Shown here piece by piece: positions 22,952 through 35,999 of a DNA stretch of 64,000 nt. The notes beneath the pieces were generated by a model. It had not been told where the DNA came from. It did not search any database and saw only the letters and a program-made list of their open reading frames with translations. Origin of the DNA: Siphonodentalium dalli (taxonomy: Eukaryota; Mollusca; Scaphopoda; Gadilida; Siphonodentaliidae). Each line of letters starts with the position of its first letter. The first letter of the stretch is position 1. A program made the position numbers and the translations under genes. Location of the stretch: contig CP136062.1 in NCBI GenBank assembly GCA_032622095.1, forward strand, positions 230,038,578 through 230,102,577, read 5' to 3'.

Positions 22952-23612
22952 TCAGATTGGGTCAGTAGTGGCCGGATCTGATGCTCATACCTTTTCTAAT
23001 TACAGGCGACAAAGGACTCCTGGTCGCAGATTCTGCTTGGTTCTCTTATTATGGTGACAATAAAGACAAGATTCCACCAAAAGTTCCGAAATCCGCGCCT
23101 TCATGAGCTAAAATAAAGACTTTTGTCATTTGTGCAAAAGAAATTGTTGTCTGTCTGTTTACGGAAGCGATATTTCACCACATGTTAATGCTGTTTGTCA
23201 TGCGCAGTTCAATGTTTCATGATGGTCAATAAAACGTGTACTCCACCCCGAAGACGACTGTTGGAAATGTGTACTTGGAAGATATTATGGAAAAACTAAA
23301 TTCTTTTGCTAAATGTTATGCTACTATGCCAATTTATTACATATGTAATAAAAATATTACCGAAAAATTATCAACATATACTTTTTAATAGAATTGTTGC
23401 TTCGAAAATATACTATTTAAAACGTGTACTCCAAGCCAGAATGAGAAAAAGTGTAGCCGAGTTAGATCATGCTTTATTACCCACTTCTACAAAATGTTGT
23501 ATTATACTTTCAACAAGTTGTAGAAATATATTGGTGATATGAAGTAATTATTTTATTCAGTGAAACATAATCAGTTCTCACATTTGTCATGCATGGTGTC
23601 AAAAATGACATA
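22952..23612 (+). repeat. Foldback element, left arm
   Basis: Begins TCAGATTGGGTCAGTAGTGG and ends near GTGTCAAAAATGACATA. It contains a 78-codon frame (23306-23542, starts MLNVMLLCQF) that is mirrored in the right arm with two residue differences; because both arms are near identical this does not by itself show coding. Confidence 0.85.
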
Positions 23613-24456
23613 ATCACATCGTCGCGCATTGATAGCTGCGCGAACTGTGTTTGTATTCTAACACCCATGTCCCATAAGGTTTGCTTTCGTGTGCCTATTG
23701 CGTATATATATACAATAACAACATTTGTTCAAAATAAGCTTTAGTTATCAGAATCGATTTACTGCAACAGACTAATGCTATAAACCAGTCTTTTGAAACT
23801 GCATGTATGGTAAACAAAAGTCTCAAAACTTGTTAGGCCTATTTATGAACAATAAAATGGCGATATATTATCACTAAAGTGTCACTAAATAGGTTATTAT
23901 AATTAGCGTTTGTTTCGCTAATATGAAAACATGTTACACCTAAACATATTTGCTTTTGGAAAAGAGCATTCCGTGTGAGTCTATTCCTGATATGGTATAA
24001 ATAAATAGCGTTTGTTTCACTACTGTGCGAACAACGGACGACCAGATGATGGTGCAAGTTTGTAGCTGTTAGTGCAGGGGGAAAACCAGGACAACGAAAA
24101 CTATAACAAAACGGCTACCATGAAGTCTGCTTATCCCAATCCCAGATACAGGACGAGAGTAGGTACCGTAATTAAACTGAACAAATAGACACTGAATGAA
24201 AAAAAAACCCCGATATTGGCCAAATGTATGAGTCGGATCCGGAGTAGGGCAGTAAACGTATAGGCCTACACTTTTTAATGCTATTTCGATGTACACTTTA
24301 TTATAATAGGAGAATGATTGTTTTGTTCAACTTTTAATGAAGTTAACAATGGTATAAGTATATATATACCGTATAGTGATGCAATTATACCATATATCTT
24401 CCGAGTACCGGTACCGGTATACACACAATTTCCCCGAGTCGGCGTCAGGGCCGGAG
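23613..24456. other. Unique spacer of the foldback element
   Basis: AT-rich and without a supported gene. It contains TATA-rich stretches and a palindrome ACCGGTACCGGT near 24405-24418. The 72- and 75-codon minus frames here show no domain. Confidence 0.5.
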
Positions 24457-25114
24457 TATGTCATTTTTTGACACCATGACAAATGTGAGAACTGATTATG
24501 TTTCACTGAATAAAATAATTACTTCATATCACCAATATATTTCTACAACTTGTTGAAAGTATAATACAACATTTTGTAGAAGTGGGTAATAAAGCGTGAT
24601 CTAACTCGGCTACACTTTTTCTCATTCTGGCTTGGAGTACACTTTTTAAATAGTATATTTTCGATGCAACAATTCTATTAAAAAGTATATGTTGATAATT
24701 TTTCGGTAATATTTTTATTACATATGTAATATATTGGCATAGTAGCATAACATTTAGCAAAAGAATTTAGTTTTTCCATAATATCTTCCAAGTACACATT
24801 TCCAACAGTCGTCTTCGGGGTGGAGTACACGTTTTATTGACCATCATGAAACATTGAACTGCGCATGACAAACAGCATTAACATGTGGTGAAATATCGCT
24901 TCCGTAAACAGACAGACAACAATTTCTTTTGCACAAATGACAAAAGTCTTTATTTTAGCTCATGAAGGCGCGGATTTCGGAACTTTTGGTGGAATCTTGT
25001 CTTTATTGTCACCATAATAAGAGAACCAAGCAGAATCTGCGACCAGGAGTCCTTTGTCGCCTGTAATTAGAAAAGGTATGAGCATCAGATCCGGCCACTA
25101 CTGACCCAATCTGA
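24457..25114 (-). repeat. Foldback element, right arm
   Basis: Inverse copy of 22952-23612. The mirrored 78-codon frame is at 24524-24760 (minus). Confidence 0.85.
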
Positions 25115-26397
25115 GTCTCATACATGTGTATATCATGTATGTGACTCAACTGGGTCTAGGTCAAATGGACGCGTTGTGTATATGAACAGAGGAAAGCCAT
25201 AATGATTATATCAAACATGCATATATCAGATGTCAGTCGAATGTCAACGCAACAATATTTATAAGTAAACACAGCCTTGTTTTCCAGAGAATTTCAATTT
25301 GCGTACTATCAGACAGTGTATATAAACGATACCTTTCCCTTTTATCCATCACGGTAAATGATATATAATTCGGGCTCCACGTGTAAATGTAGTGCGTCTT
25401 CAATGCAAGTCATATAAAAGAGTAACGGGGCGCGACTACGTTTAAAAAACAGCATAACCCAGCCGATATTTCAAGCTGATTGTGGACAGAGAAGACTTGG
25501 TTTATCGATAAAGTGGATAGTCCATCATAGCTTCAGATAAGCCGCCAATCGATATAAAAGCTGGATATAAACCCGATAAACGCATATTATACAAATGGGG
25601 GAGGGGTGCCGGATTCATGTATCTATAGTGCATCAGTCTACATGTAAGTTTATATTCACGTATCTGATCCGCAGTCTTAGTTTATATTCGTGTATCTAGG
25701 CTTCCATCTTAGTTTATAATTTTATCAAACGGAGAAAAAAGCACATCGGCGATATTTAATACAAATCTGCGGTATACATGACAATTGGGATCGCAATGAC
25801 CAGACGGCTTTGTTGTCTAATATTATCCACAAACATGTACTACTGAGTCACGGCTTGGTGATATGAATATGAAGATTTTCTTTCTACAGGTCCTCGATCG
25901 ATGTTTTAATTCATTCGTTGTCAATAAATGTTGTATATCTATAAATGAGTGTTCGTTATTACCTTGACATATAAACGCCCAAAAAAGTAAGTCACACCCT
26001 GATATTAATCGATGGTATCTTCACATCTGGTAAACGGATTGCGATGAAACTTTGGAAAGTTAATCTCTTATATTTGGCCAACATGTCTTATAACTAATGA
26101 CATGGTGAGTGTATACATGCTCGAGTGAACACCAATTGAGTGGGAAAAGTAGGGTATCCAAAAATTCACAAAATCACCGGAGGGAACATATTCGTGTCAT
26201 GTTCAAATTTAAGATTTTCTGTTAATGGCTGGTGGACCTCTCTTTGGTGACTTGGGGACGGTGTTGCAAAATAAATTTCTCTGACTTGAAAATTTCAGTC
26301 TGCTTTAAGGAGGAGGTGTGGTTGGGAATTGCAATGTGATACCCCCACCCCCAGATGATACCCTCTAGCCACGTCCCTGAGATTGCGAGTCACGTTA

Positions 26398-27029
26398 GCA
26401 CTGCTGTTCCAGTTATGCCACGAACAGACATCGGACGGAGACACACACGGACGGAAACGAATAACAATTACGACCATGAGTTAAACCCAGTTGTGTGCTA
26501 ATGTTTTCGTTGTTGAACCATGCATATATTGATTTATTGGTTGGACTATATTAAAATATATACATGCTGAAAGTGCCACAATAGTAATGAAAAGTTCAGC
26601 ACTATTCCTTCAGATAAGCGATATACGGTTAGTTCCGCGAACATGTCAATTGATGCGTTCTGATTGGACAAGTGGTATCACGTGGTATTTACACAACGGA
26701 CTGCGCACAAACCATTAGCTCTTTATCTCCTGTCACTTCTGTCAGTTAGTGCAAAGTTAAATTATTCAGTTATCCTGAGACATTTTCTATATATTCTTAA
26801 CAGCCGTGTTTTTGTCTTGCGGAGAACGTGTCGAATACTATGGGTATCGGCAATTTAATAGTGTGTGCGATTTCCCGTCAATTACAAGAGCAGACAAAAT
26901 GCAATACAAAATATCTACGTTTGTTGTGTGTGAAGGTGATCACTTGTTAATGGGTAATGGGAAATTACTCTACTGTTATACATGAATGGATATAGCAATA
27001 CCAATTTGAATCAGTTGGCGAGTGGTTCA
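26398..27029. other. Unique stretch right of the duplication, no gene seen
   Basis: Sequence identity to copy 1 stops at 26397. No gene, RNA or repeat was recognised in this stretch. Confidence 0.4.
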
Positions 27030-27270
27030 GTTGATGAACAAAGTCATCTCTCATTCTGTCACCCCCCCCTGGTCGTTCAGAGCGCAGACGCACGTACAAA
27101 TCGCATTGGTTCGTGTTATTCTCGATTAACTATTTGAAAATCGGGTCGTCAGTGTGTATTAATTAGTTTGTCTCGTAATTGAGAGCTGTGAGATAAAGGG
27201 ATTAAGATGTCTGGGCCTTTTATAAACACCTATAAATAAACACTGAGTCCGCGTGCGTTAAGCCTGTATC

Positions 27271-27419
<149 letters not shown>

Positions 27420-27884
27420 TCGTCTCTCACAGCCCCCCTTTCTCGTTCCTTCACTAGACCATGATCGTTCAGAATGCAGATGTACATCAAAATCGATATG
27501 GTTCAAATCTGGAAATCGAATCCGGGTTATTCTCGATTGATAGTCTGGGACTCGGGTCATCTAAATTAATAGCAAGGTACTTATTGTTGAATCATAGCAA
27601 ATAACATATTGTGGGGGTGATCTTGTTGCTCCCTGTCCATCTTCTCTCTCTTCCCTCTATTTCTCTCAATCTCTCTATATCTCTCGCTCTCTACCTCTCT
27701 CAATTAACCCCCGTTATTTCAGTGGTCCATGATAGCTCAGAGTGCAGACGTACACACAAATCGACTTGGTTCAAATCCGGGAATCGAATCCGGGATATTC
27801 TCGATTGATAATCTTGGATTTGGTCATCTTATGTCCAGGTACTTATTGTTGAATTGTTGAATCATAGCATATAACATATTGTGT

Positions 27885-27913
27885 GTGTGAGGGTGTGTGG
27901 GGGTGTGTGTGTG

Positions 27914-27951
<38 letters not shown>

Positions 27952-27962
27952 GGGGGGGGGGG
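27885..27962. repeat. (TG)n microsatellite ending in a G run
   Basis: GTGTGTGT tracts with GGG interruptions, then about 14 consecutive G at 27949-27962. Confidence 0.97.
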
Positions 27963-28037
27963 TGATATCATTGATCGCCGTCCCTCTTCTCTCTCTCCGC
28001 TCAATCTCTCTCAATCTCTAGCTATATATATATAGCA

Positions 28038-28719
28038 TTAGGAGGACCATTGACCATCATTAGGCAGACTGCGATTTTATGCAGACGAAATCCGGTCTGC
28101 CCAATTTTTGCATGCCAGTCACAATTAGTTATATTGCGGTTTAATTGTTAACACCGCTCCTTGTTCAACCGATTTAGGTTGTCTTTTGTCTATAAAATGA
28201 TGGGATTGAAAAAATTGTTGTTAAGAGCATTTCCGCCCCGATAATTTTGAGACATGTATATTCCATCGATATAATTATAGTTTTATCATTGTGCGGTCTT
28301 TTTTCAATCCCGAAATTTGTACTCAATTTCGATGTATACACCAGATTTCTCGATGTTTTAATGACATTTGGCCAGTTCTCTCCTTTTTTTTGCTGCATCC
28401 TATGCATACAAAATGCAAAACCAGAAAAGTAGATTTTTTCAAGACCGCTGTGGATGTTTCGACCGCACAATGATGAAACTATATATCGACAGAATATACA
28501 TGTCTCAAAATTATCGGGGATGAAATGCCCTTAACAAAATTGTATTCAATCCCATCATTTTATAGACAGAAGACAACCTAATTCGGTTGAACAAGGAGAG
28601 GTGTTAAAAATTAAAGCACCAGATAACTAGTTGTGATTGGTATGCAAAAAAAATAAGCAGACCGGATTTGGTCTGCATAATGTCGCAGTCTGCCTAATGA
28701 TGGTCAATGGTCCCCCTAA
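28038..28719. mobile_element. MITE / foldback element with about 225-260 bp inverted arms
   Basis: Left end TTAGGAGGACCATTGACCAT and right end (reverse complement) TTAGGGGGACCATTGACCAT define the termini; the arms 28038-28263 and 28492-28719 match well and a further inner stem (GTTTTATCATTGTGCGGTC near 28280, GACCGCACAATGATGAAAC near 28461) extends it. CATTAGGCAGACTGCG is repeated subterminally. It interrupts the SINE cluster. No transposase frame was seen; the 98-codon minus frame (28174-28470) lies across the stem and is not credible as a gene. Confidence 0.85.
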
Positions 28720-30061
28720 CATTAGGCAGACCTGAGAATTTGTATAATTCATATTACTTGAGGAATCACAAATTCCAATTGATCATAGCTTGGTGGTCAC
28801 ATTTATAACAAAACTAGAGTTCGGGTCATCTAAGGACACTGGTCATATAATGTTTATTAATTAGTTTGAGAGCAATGAGATAAAGGGATTAAGGTGTCTG
28901 GACCTTCTACAAACACCTATCAAATAAACAATGACTCTCTCTCTATCTGTAGTACTCACTATTTGTTTCTTATTGCCTCCGTCGCATTTGCTCGTCCTTC
29001 CCGATGGCTTGTATTTCAAGGCGGATTTCTCAAAATAATTGTCATTTTATCAGGTATAGTTAGTTTGAAAATTAGTCGCAATGTCACTTTCTCCTCCCCT
29101 CCCTCTCCCTTTCTCATTCGTTTATTATCCCCTGATCGCTCAGAGTGTAGATGTACGAACAAATCGCCTTGGTTCAGTTCAGCGGGTAGCGAATCCGGGT
29201 TATTGTGGATTGATAATCTTGGATTCGGGTCATCTAATGTCAATGTACTTATTGCTGAATCATAGAATATTGGGGGTGAGCTCATTGCTCTCTGTTGATC
29301 CTCTCTCTCTCTCTTCCTCTGTCTCTCACTCAATCTGTCTGTCCTCCTTCCACTCTCTCTCTGATTCCGTCATGAGTCCATGTACATACAAATCGAAGCG
29401 TGTGCATACCTGTCGACTTGGTTCAAATCCGGGAATCGAATCCGGGTTATTCTCGATTGATAATCCGGGACTCGGGTCTCGGTCTCCCTCTATCTCTCTC
29501 CCAATCTCTCTCTCCCACTCTCTCCCTCTGTCTGTCTCTCTCGACCCCCTCTGTCATTCTTTCATCATCCCCTGATCGTTCAGAGCGCAGATGTACGTAC
29601 AAATCGCATTGGTTCAGTTCCGGGAAGATCCGTTTTATTCCCGATTAACTATTTGGAAATCGGGTCATCTAAGAACACTGGCCAATGTTTATTAATTAGT
29701 TTGTCTCGTAATTGAGAGCTATGAGATAAAGGGATTAATGTGTCTGGACCTTATGTAAACGCCTATCAATAAACAATGACTCTATGTCTCTCTATCTGTA
29801 GTTCTGACTATCTGTTTCTTATTGCCTCCGTCGCATTTGCTCGTCCATCCCGATGCCTTGTATTTCAAGATCTCTGTCCCGTTCTGTCGTTAGTCCCAAT
29901 TCAACATGTAAGTACATTGACAATAGATGACCCGAGGCCCAGATTATCAATCGAGAATAACCCGGATTCGATTCCAGGATTTGAACCATATCGATTTGTA
30001 TGTACATCTGCACTCTGAACGATCAGGGACCAATGAAAGATCGGGAGAGAGATAGAGATAG

Positions 30062-30063
<2 letters not shown>

Positions 30064-30122
<59 letters not shown>
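30064..30122. repeat. (GA)n microsatellite
   Basis: About 29 GA repeats. Similar shorter GA tracts occur at 30478-30530, 30798-30828 and 31300-31365 beside the minus-strand SINE copies. Confidence 0.97.
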
Positions 30123-30125
<3 letters not shown>

Positions 30126-30473
30126 GTTAAAGGTATGATGCACTCGGACTCAGTGTTTAGTTGTTTCTGTAAGTAACTACCCGATAAAATTATTTAGAGA
30201 TATTCGCCTTAAAACACAAAGCATCGGGATGAACGAGCAAATGCGACGGGGGCAATAAGAAACTGAACTAAGTCAATTTGTATGTGAATCTGCATTCTGA
30301 ACGAACATGAACTAATGAAAGAACGAGAGAGAGAGAAAGGTGACGAGGGGAAGACTGAGTGAGGTAGAGAGAAGGAGAGAGAGAGAGGTACATACATGCT
30401 ACACACTTACTTACTTACTTACTCAGTGTTTATTAACAGGTGTTTTTACAAGGCCCAGCCACCTTAATCCAAT

Positions 30474-30511
<38 letters not shown>

Positions 30512-30887
30512 CGAGAGAGATAGAGAGAGAGTTGAAGGATGCACGCAGATTCATTGTTATTGATAGGTGTTTATATAAGACACATATACCTTAATCCCTT
30601 TATCTCAGAGACAAACGAATTAATAAACATTGATCAGTGTCCTTAGATGACCCGAGTTTCATATAGTCAACCCGGACTCGCTTCCCGGAACTGAACCAAG
30701 TCGATTTGAACCATATCGAATTGTGTATACATTTGCACTCTGAACGATCAGGGACTATAATGAACGAACGAGTAAGAGAGATGGAAAGAGACGTTTATAG
30801 AGAGAGAGAGAGAGAGAGCGAGAGAGAGTGCCATACGGGGCGAGATAGGAGGGACAGAGAGCATCACGAGTACACCCCCCCCCCATT

Positions 30888-31192
30888 ATGCTATGAATTC
30901 AGCACTAAGTACCTGTAGATATTAGATGACCCGAGATAGGAGGGACAGAGAGCTTCATGATTACACCCCCCCCATTATGTTATGAATTCAGCGCTAAGTA
31001 CCTATAGATATTAGATGACCCGAGATAGGAGGGACAGAGAGTATCATGATTACACCCCATCATGCTATGAATTCAGCACTAAGTACCAATAGATATTAGA
31101 TGACCCGAGATAGGAGGGACAGAGAGCATCATGATTACACCCCCATTATGCTATGAATTCAGCGCTAAGTACCTATAGATATTAGATGACCG
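30888..31192. repeat. Tandem array, 88-93 bp unit, 3.5 to 4 copies
   Basis: Units contain GACCCGAGATAGGAGGGACA, then GAGAGCATCATGATTACACC, CCCCATTATGCTATGAATTC, AGCACTAAGTACCTATAGAT, ATTAGAT. It represents local amplification of the end of a minus-strand SINE copy (the ATTAGATGACCCGAG part). Confidence 0.85.
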
Positions 31193-31680
31193 GGTCCCTC
31201 GAGATCTCGAGAAATAACCCGGATTCGCTTCCCGGAACTGAACCAAGGCGATATGTATGTACATCTGCAAACTGAACGATCAGGGGATAATGACAGAATT
31301 AGAGAGAGGGAGAGAGATAGACATACAGAGAGAGAGAGGGAGAGAGAATGGGAGAGAGAGAGAGACAGATACATGCGTCCCAGATTATCAGTCGATAATA
31401 ACCCGGATTTACGTCACGGAACCGAATGAAGACGACAGGTATGCACACGCTTCGACTTTTGAATGATCGGGGCGAACGAAAGAACGAGAGAGATAGACGG
31501 AGAGAGACATCCAGAGGGAAATAGAGTGGGAAAGCGACAGAGAACCGAGTCCCAGATTATCAATCGAGAATAACCCGCAACATCGCTGCCAACCTTGAAC
31601 CGTGTTAAACACACATGTACTGTCAGACTGTATCGTGTTCCACGGTACAAAACCGTTTAAGTAACTGGCAGACAATCAAC

Positions 31681-33693
31681 TTGTTCCAATACGACACACT
31701 TATGTAGTTTTCGACGAACATTGTATGTGATGTTTTGGTTAAAAGTAGCTTAGGGCCGCCTTATTGTCTAGAGAACAGACCGGTGTGTTTGTCGAATGCT
31801 GCAACAATGTCGGGTTCCGAAGAGGGTGAAATGTATGCTTGTGAATTTCGCGTTATTTACACAATCATTCATTAAAATGTTATTTAAATCATCATTATTA
31901 AACAATTATTTCTGCGATAGCTATTGCAGGAATATGCGAGCATCATACTGCCATAAACCGTTTTAGCATTTGGACTGATGGCGGTTTTGTGACTCGTTGC
32001 AATTCTAATTCTGTTCACCCAATTTCGAGTTAGAAATAAAAATTAGAATTCATTTAGAAATGAGAATCACATTCACAATTTGAACAGGTCTTGGAAATGT
32101 GAAATTTCAGCTACATTAGCTGAAATCAGCTATCCTAGCTGAATTCAGCTATATATTCTTCAGTCCTCACAATTGGCCGCAGCAATAAGGAAGTGTGCTC
32201 ATGTATACTATTTTTGGTATCTCACATGGCAATTTGCAAGAACACAAATAGAACTGCTTACACTATGATAGATCCATATTTACGGGAGGTCAAATTCACA
32301 TTTATTAATCATTGGGCTTCAGCACAAATAAATTGAGCTTCAGCGCAATTCAATTGCGCTTCAGCACAATCCAGTCTGATTGATAATAATTGCGCTGAAG
32401 CGCAATTTTATTGCATTGAAGCGCAATTAATGTTACAAGTTTACACCCCTGAGTTAAACTTCACAGAACAATCAGCTCACAAACTTGACCACAAAAAAAC
32501 GACTAACACAAATATCAAAATCTGGGTTAGCGGGCTCACGCCCTAGATGACTCCGGGGGGCTGATGACTGTCCCCGGGCGGTGTTGATACGCATGTTGTG
32601 ACCGTAGTATAAGCCGTCGAATAATTATCTTTCTCAAAAATACTAACAACTGCCTATAATAATTTGCAAATACATGCTTTCATCGGCGCCCGTCCCTGTG
32701 GGACAATAAAATCGAAAACGCTACTTAACACGCCCAACCTTCATAAAACACAAGTATAAGCAACCCAGTCTGGTCGCAGCTGCTTCCTCTGTCCGCGACC
32801 GCATCACACAACCAGGTCAGCGGGTTCTGACACTCGCACATGAGTGGAAGGCGGGCATTGCACCCTCAAGAGTTGAGGAGCCCCGACAGACCTTAAGTCA
32901 ACCGACTGGCATTGCACCCTCTTCCTAGCGTTGAGCACGTAGTATAAGCCCGGAATACAACAGACTAAGGCATCTGGAGTCCATGCAAGCATAAGATAAG
33001 ATATAAAATACAAACGTACACAACTCAAAATGATATATATATATATCAACGCACAAAACACACAAAAGAAAACAAGGTAAGTCTTCATCGCCGGTCCTGG
33101 TTGGGAATGGGAATGGAGGACTTTGCTTCTTGTTGCGGTGGCATCAATCCAATGTACATTAGGCAAACACCTACTACTGTGCATGGGCAGATAGTATTAC
33201 ACTAACAAACTCACAAACCCTACAAACGCTCTTCAGTGGAATTACAGCATTCAAACGTGGGTTGTAGAAGAGGGCCGACGGGTATCATCCCAAACTCCAA
33301 CCCTGCAACCTGTTACACCGTCCATTCATATCGGACTGACAGGGAACTTTTGTCGAACGATATGGTCTGAACATTGGCCACATTCCCAATGGGAAATTGT
33401 AAGGTCCCCCCCCCAATATATGAACCTGGTTGTTAGTAAAATATTGGATTTTCCCTTCACGCCAATTGTCTAAACATATGAATAGTTTAAAATGCTTTAA
33501 AATATGTGATTATATCGGTTCCCTCCAATATCATAATGATTGTTCCTATATTCCCAGTCACTCATATAAATTACCAGTTATTATATGAGCGTCAATATGG
33601 TGCAAATTTCCCAAAATCAAATGGCCCAATATTCGTTGTCGTTTTCTCTATCCGTTTTCACGATTTACGACTTTGTATTTTCAATGTGTGACT
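31681..33693. other. Intergenic stretch with short palindromic repeats, no gene seen
   Basis: 32085-32160 repeats TAGCTGAAATCAGCTA-like words. 32320-32435 has about six copies of TTGCGCTTCAGCGCAA-like palindromic words in both orientations. 32540-33300 is somewhat GC-richer, contains GCCCGTCCCTGTGGGACAATAAAAT and a repeated GGCATTGCACCCTC (32856, 32908), and may be old transposon sequence. The 126-codon minus frame 32804-33184 has a hydrophobic stretch but no known domain and was not called. Confidence 0.4.
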
Positions 33694-34190
33694 CTTAACA
33701 TGTGATCGTCATGTAGCCTTAATTTATATCTATAGTGGCAACCAAATATTTCATCGTCGTGAAACACGAGTATCTTGCGAAACAAAAAGTGCTAAGCTAT
33801 TGCCCACAACAACATAATTAAGTAAACAATAATAACGGCACGCAGAACCACAATCCCCCTACCATGAGTGGCAAGCACGATTGTCTCACTTACTGCGAGT
33901 AGCAAGCACGATTGTCTCCCTTACTGTGAGTGGAAAGCACGATTGTCTCCCTTACTGTGAGTGGAAAGCACGATTGTCTCCCTTACCATCAGTGGAAAGC
34001 ACGATTGTCTCCCTTACTGTGAGTGGAAAGCACGATTGTCTCCCTTACCATCAGTGGAAAGCACGATTGTCTCCTTTACTGGGCATGGACAGCACGATTG
34101 TCTCCCTTACCATGAGTGGAAAGCACGATTGTCCCCTTTACTGTCTCACAAACGGACTCGTAGTCGTCAATTCTGCGTAACGTTTTTTGG
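33694..34190. repeat. Dispersed repeat, expanded-unit locus paralogous to 6783-7035
   Basis: Same landmark order as 6783-7035 (GTGATCGTCATGT...CATCGTCGTGAAACAC...CGGCACGCAG...CACAAACGGACTCGT), but with a nine-unit array in place of the single AGCACGATTGTCTC unit. Confidence 0.85.
33866..34146. repeat. 31-bp tandem array, 9 units
   Basis: Unit TTACTGTGAGTGGAAAGCAC plus GATTGTCTCCC. Two main variants (ACTGTGAGTGG and ACCATCAGTGG) alternate, which suggests dimer-wise amplification. The 99-codon frames through it come from the repeat, which has no stop in a 93-bp cycle. Confidence 0.95.
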
Positions 34191-35861
34191 AAAAATATTG
34201 CGAGACCAATTACACCCAGGGCTCGATTTAACTGGATTTGTGATTCGTGATGCAATTTAAAATTTCTGCTAACCAATTTACAATGAAAAAACATGTATTG
34301 GTAGGGAATGCTATACAAAATCTACCCAGTGCTGCAAAATGCTATACAAAACTTACAACTATATTACGACTTCAAATAGCAATTCGCAATAATTATCGAT
34401 CGTCGTTCATTCTGGGAAAGGTGTTCATGACTAGAGTCAATAGACGACAAATTACCACCAATAAATGTACCAAACAAAACCTAATTGTCAACGTAATTGT
34501 CCCTAAAGTGTCTTTTAAGCCTTAGTAGTTATATAATATGAATTTTAGAATTCTTAGGCTTAAATGTGTTTGATGTTTATGATGGTATGATGGTTATCAT
34601 AAGTCGTATGTTGAACTGCGAAATATTTTTACCCAAGCATAATGTACCACTCCCTCTGTGCGGTGGTGCTTTTGATGAACATAGCCACCAATTAAATTGT
34701 AATTATATAATTCCAATTGCTTGACCCATAATCATGCGATATGACCTTTGCGTAAATCTATGCGCATATTTCTTTTTGACAAATGTACCATGTTACGAAC
34801 GAACATAATTTGGGTGGCAAATAGGTTTGTTAATAATTGGTTGTGCAGTGTGTGTTGCAATATATTTATCATTCGTATCAAGCCATCAACTGATCGAGGG
34901 ATTACAGAAACAGCAATGGGTGAGTACATGATAACCCTTTATCTTACAATATAGCTATATTTCATCAAATACACGCGAAAACGCCTAGGCGGTTTCCGAT
35001 CTTGTATCCTGGATGGCAACAAGGATATCGTGGATGGCAACAGCTGGTGCACGTGCGTTTCGACAACTGGCTTGTTTTCAAAACAAAACGTCTAAATAAC
35101 CAACTAAAAGTCGTAAAATAATATACTCGTGTGCTACGAATGATAATTAGTTCAATAAAGTTGACAAAATGTGGAGACAGGGCCCAAAAAGCTCAAAATA
35201 ACCACCCAAAAATGTTTGGAAATCGAAAAAGTAACGAAGTTTACATATTGTTTACAGCGCGCACGAATACGGACTATTTTGACAATTTATATTTTACCGA
35301 ATTAGGGAATTCCCCGTAATTCAGTACGGTCTTGATCAAAAGCTACTGAACGCATTTATTATTCGATAAAATACAGATGGGAAAATCAAATTAATTTTAT
35401 CTTATGTTAAGGATATAAAACAGAATACTTACGAAAAGTCCGTGATTTATTGCATTTCATCTAAATGAAGTTTAATGGGTTATTTTAGTGCGAGTCAGAA
35501 CTCGATTGTCGAAGTGTCGGAAAGTTCAAAATTCACCAAAACTCTGAATGGACAGTCATCTCCGACAATGCCTCTCGCCAACACTATCACTATCCAAGGA
35601 GATTGCACCATAAAATAATACAATTATCCTGTTAAAAGTGACAATTATGTCGAACATATGAAACGAAAATATCGTCGCCTCTTCATTGAATCGGATTCCA
35701 GCCAAAGTGAAATTGAATAGTGACGTGAATTTCTCAGAATTTGACTTATCACAACGTCGTGTGCTGAGAATTGTGTACGTTGTGTGTTGCGCGTAATAAA
35801 ACAGTTCCTGTTTTAAATTGAGTGTTATTGCATTTTTATGGGACGAATTGTAAGATAAATT
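34191..35861. other. Intergenic stretch, no gene supported
   Basis: Several 60-105 codon frames on both strands overlap each other and show no domain. The 105-codon minus frame at 35556-35873 has a hydrophobic patch only. No repeats were noticed. Confidence 0.4.
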
Positions 35862-35986
35862 GGTTATCATCACCCTGTGTGTTTCCGAGATCCGTATTCA
35901 AGTATCGCTGCCTTCTCTGGGCTGTCTATCGACTCGCCCTACGGACTTGAATACGGATCTCAGAAACACACATGGTGGTGATAACC
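35862..35986. repeat. Palindrome, about 43-bp arms
   Basis: GGTTATCATCACCCTGTGTG, TTTCCGAGATCCGTATTCAA, GT on the left is matched by the reverse complement of 35944-35986 with about four mismatches; the loop is about 39 bp. Confidence 0.88.
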
Positions 35987-35999
35987 TATATGTATTCGC

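Larger units (their letters stand above)
22911..25156. mobile_element. Foldback element, about 660-bp inverted arms, 12-bp target duplication
   Basis: Compared with the empty site in copy 1 (TTAGGTCAAATGGACGC at about 4244-4260), 2246 bp are inserted here and the 12-mer TAGGTCAAATGG is present on both sides (22899-22910 and 25157-25168). The arms 22952-23612 and 24457-25114 are about 98% identical inverted copies; a unique 844-bp spacer lies between. Outside each arm sits a different short hairpin (AGCTCTAAAG...CTTTAGAGCT at 22923-22951; GAGTCTCATACATG...CATGTATGTGACTC at 25113-25147). No transposase was seen, so it is non-autonomous. The superfamily is unknown; a 12-bp duplication does not fit the common DNA transposon classes. 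Confidence 0.85.
15101..26397 (+). repeat. Segmental duplication, copy 2, interrupted by two insertions
   Basis: Colinear with 1-5552. Relative to copy 1 it has only two minisatellite units, a LINE insertion (17081-22610) and a foldback insertion (22911-25156). Small indels occur near 25370-25450 and 25780-25800. Both insertions postdate the duplication or were lost cleanly from copy 1; intact empty sites in copy 1 favour the first reading. Confidence 0.9.

Noticed and set aside
27727-27800. Genuine tRNA gene
   Set aside because: A- and B-box-like words are present, but no cloverleaf with proper acceptor and anticodon stems could be formed, and the family is repeated in the cluster, so it is called SINE.
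33881-34260. 99-codon repeat proteins (ESTIVSLTVSGKHDCLPY)
   Set aside because: They result from the 31-bp array; the paralogous locus at 6783-7035 has a single unit and no such frame.
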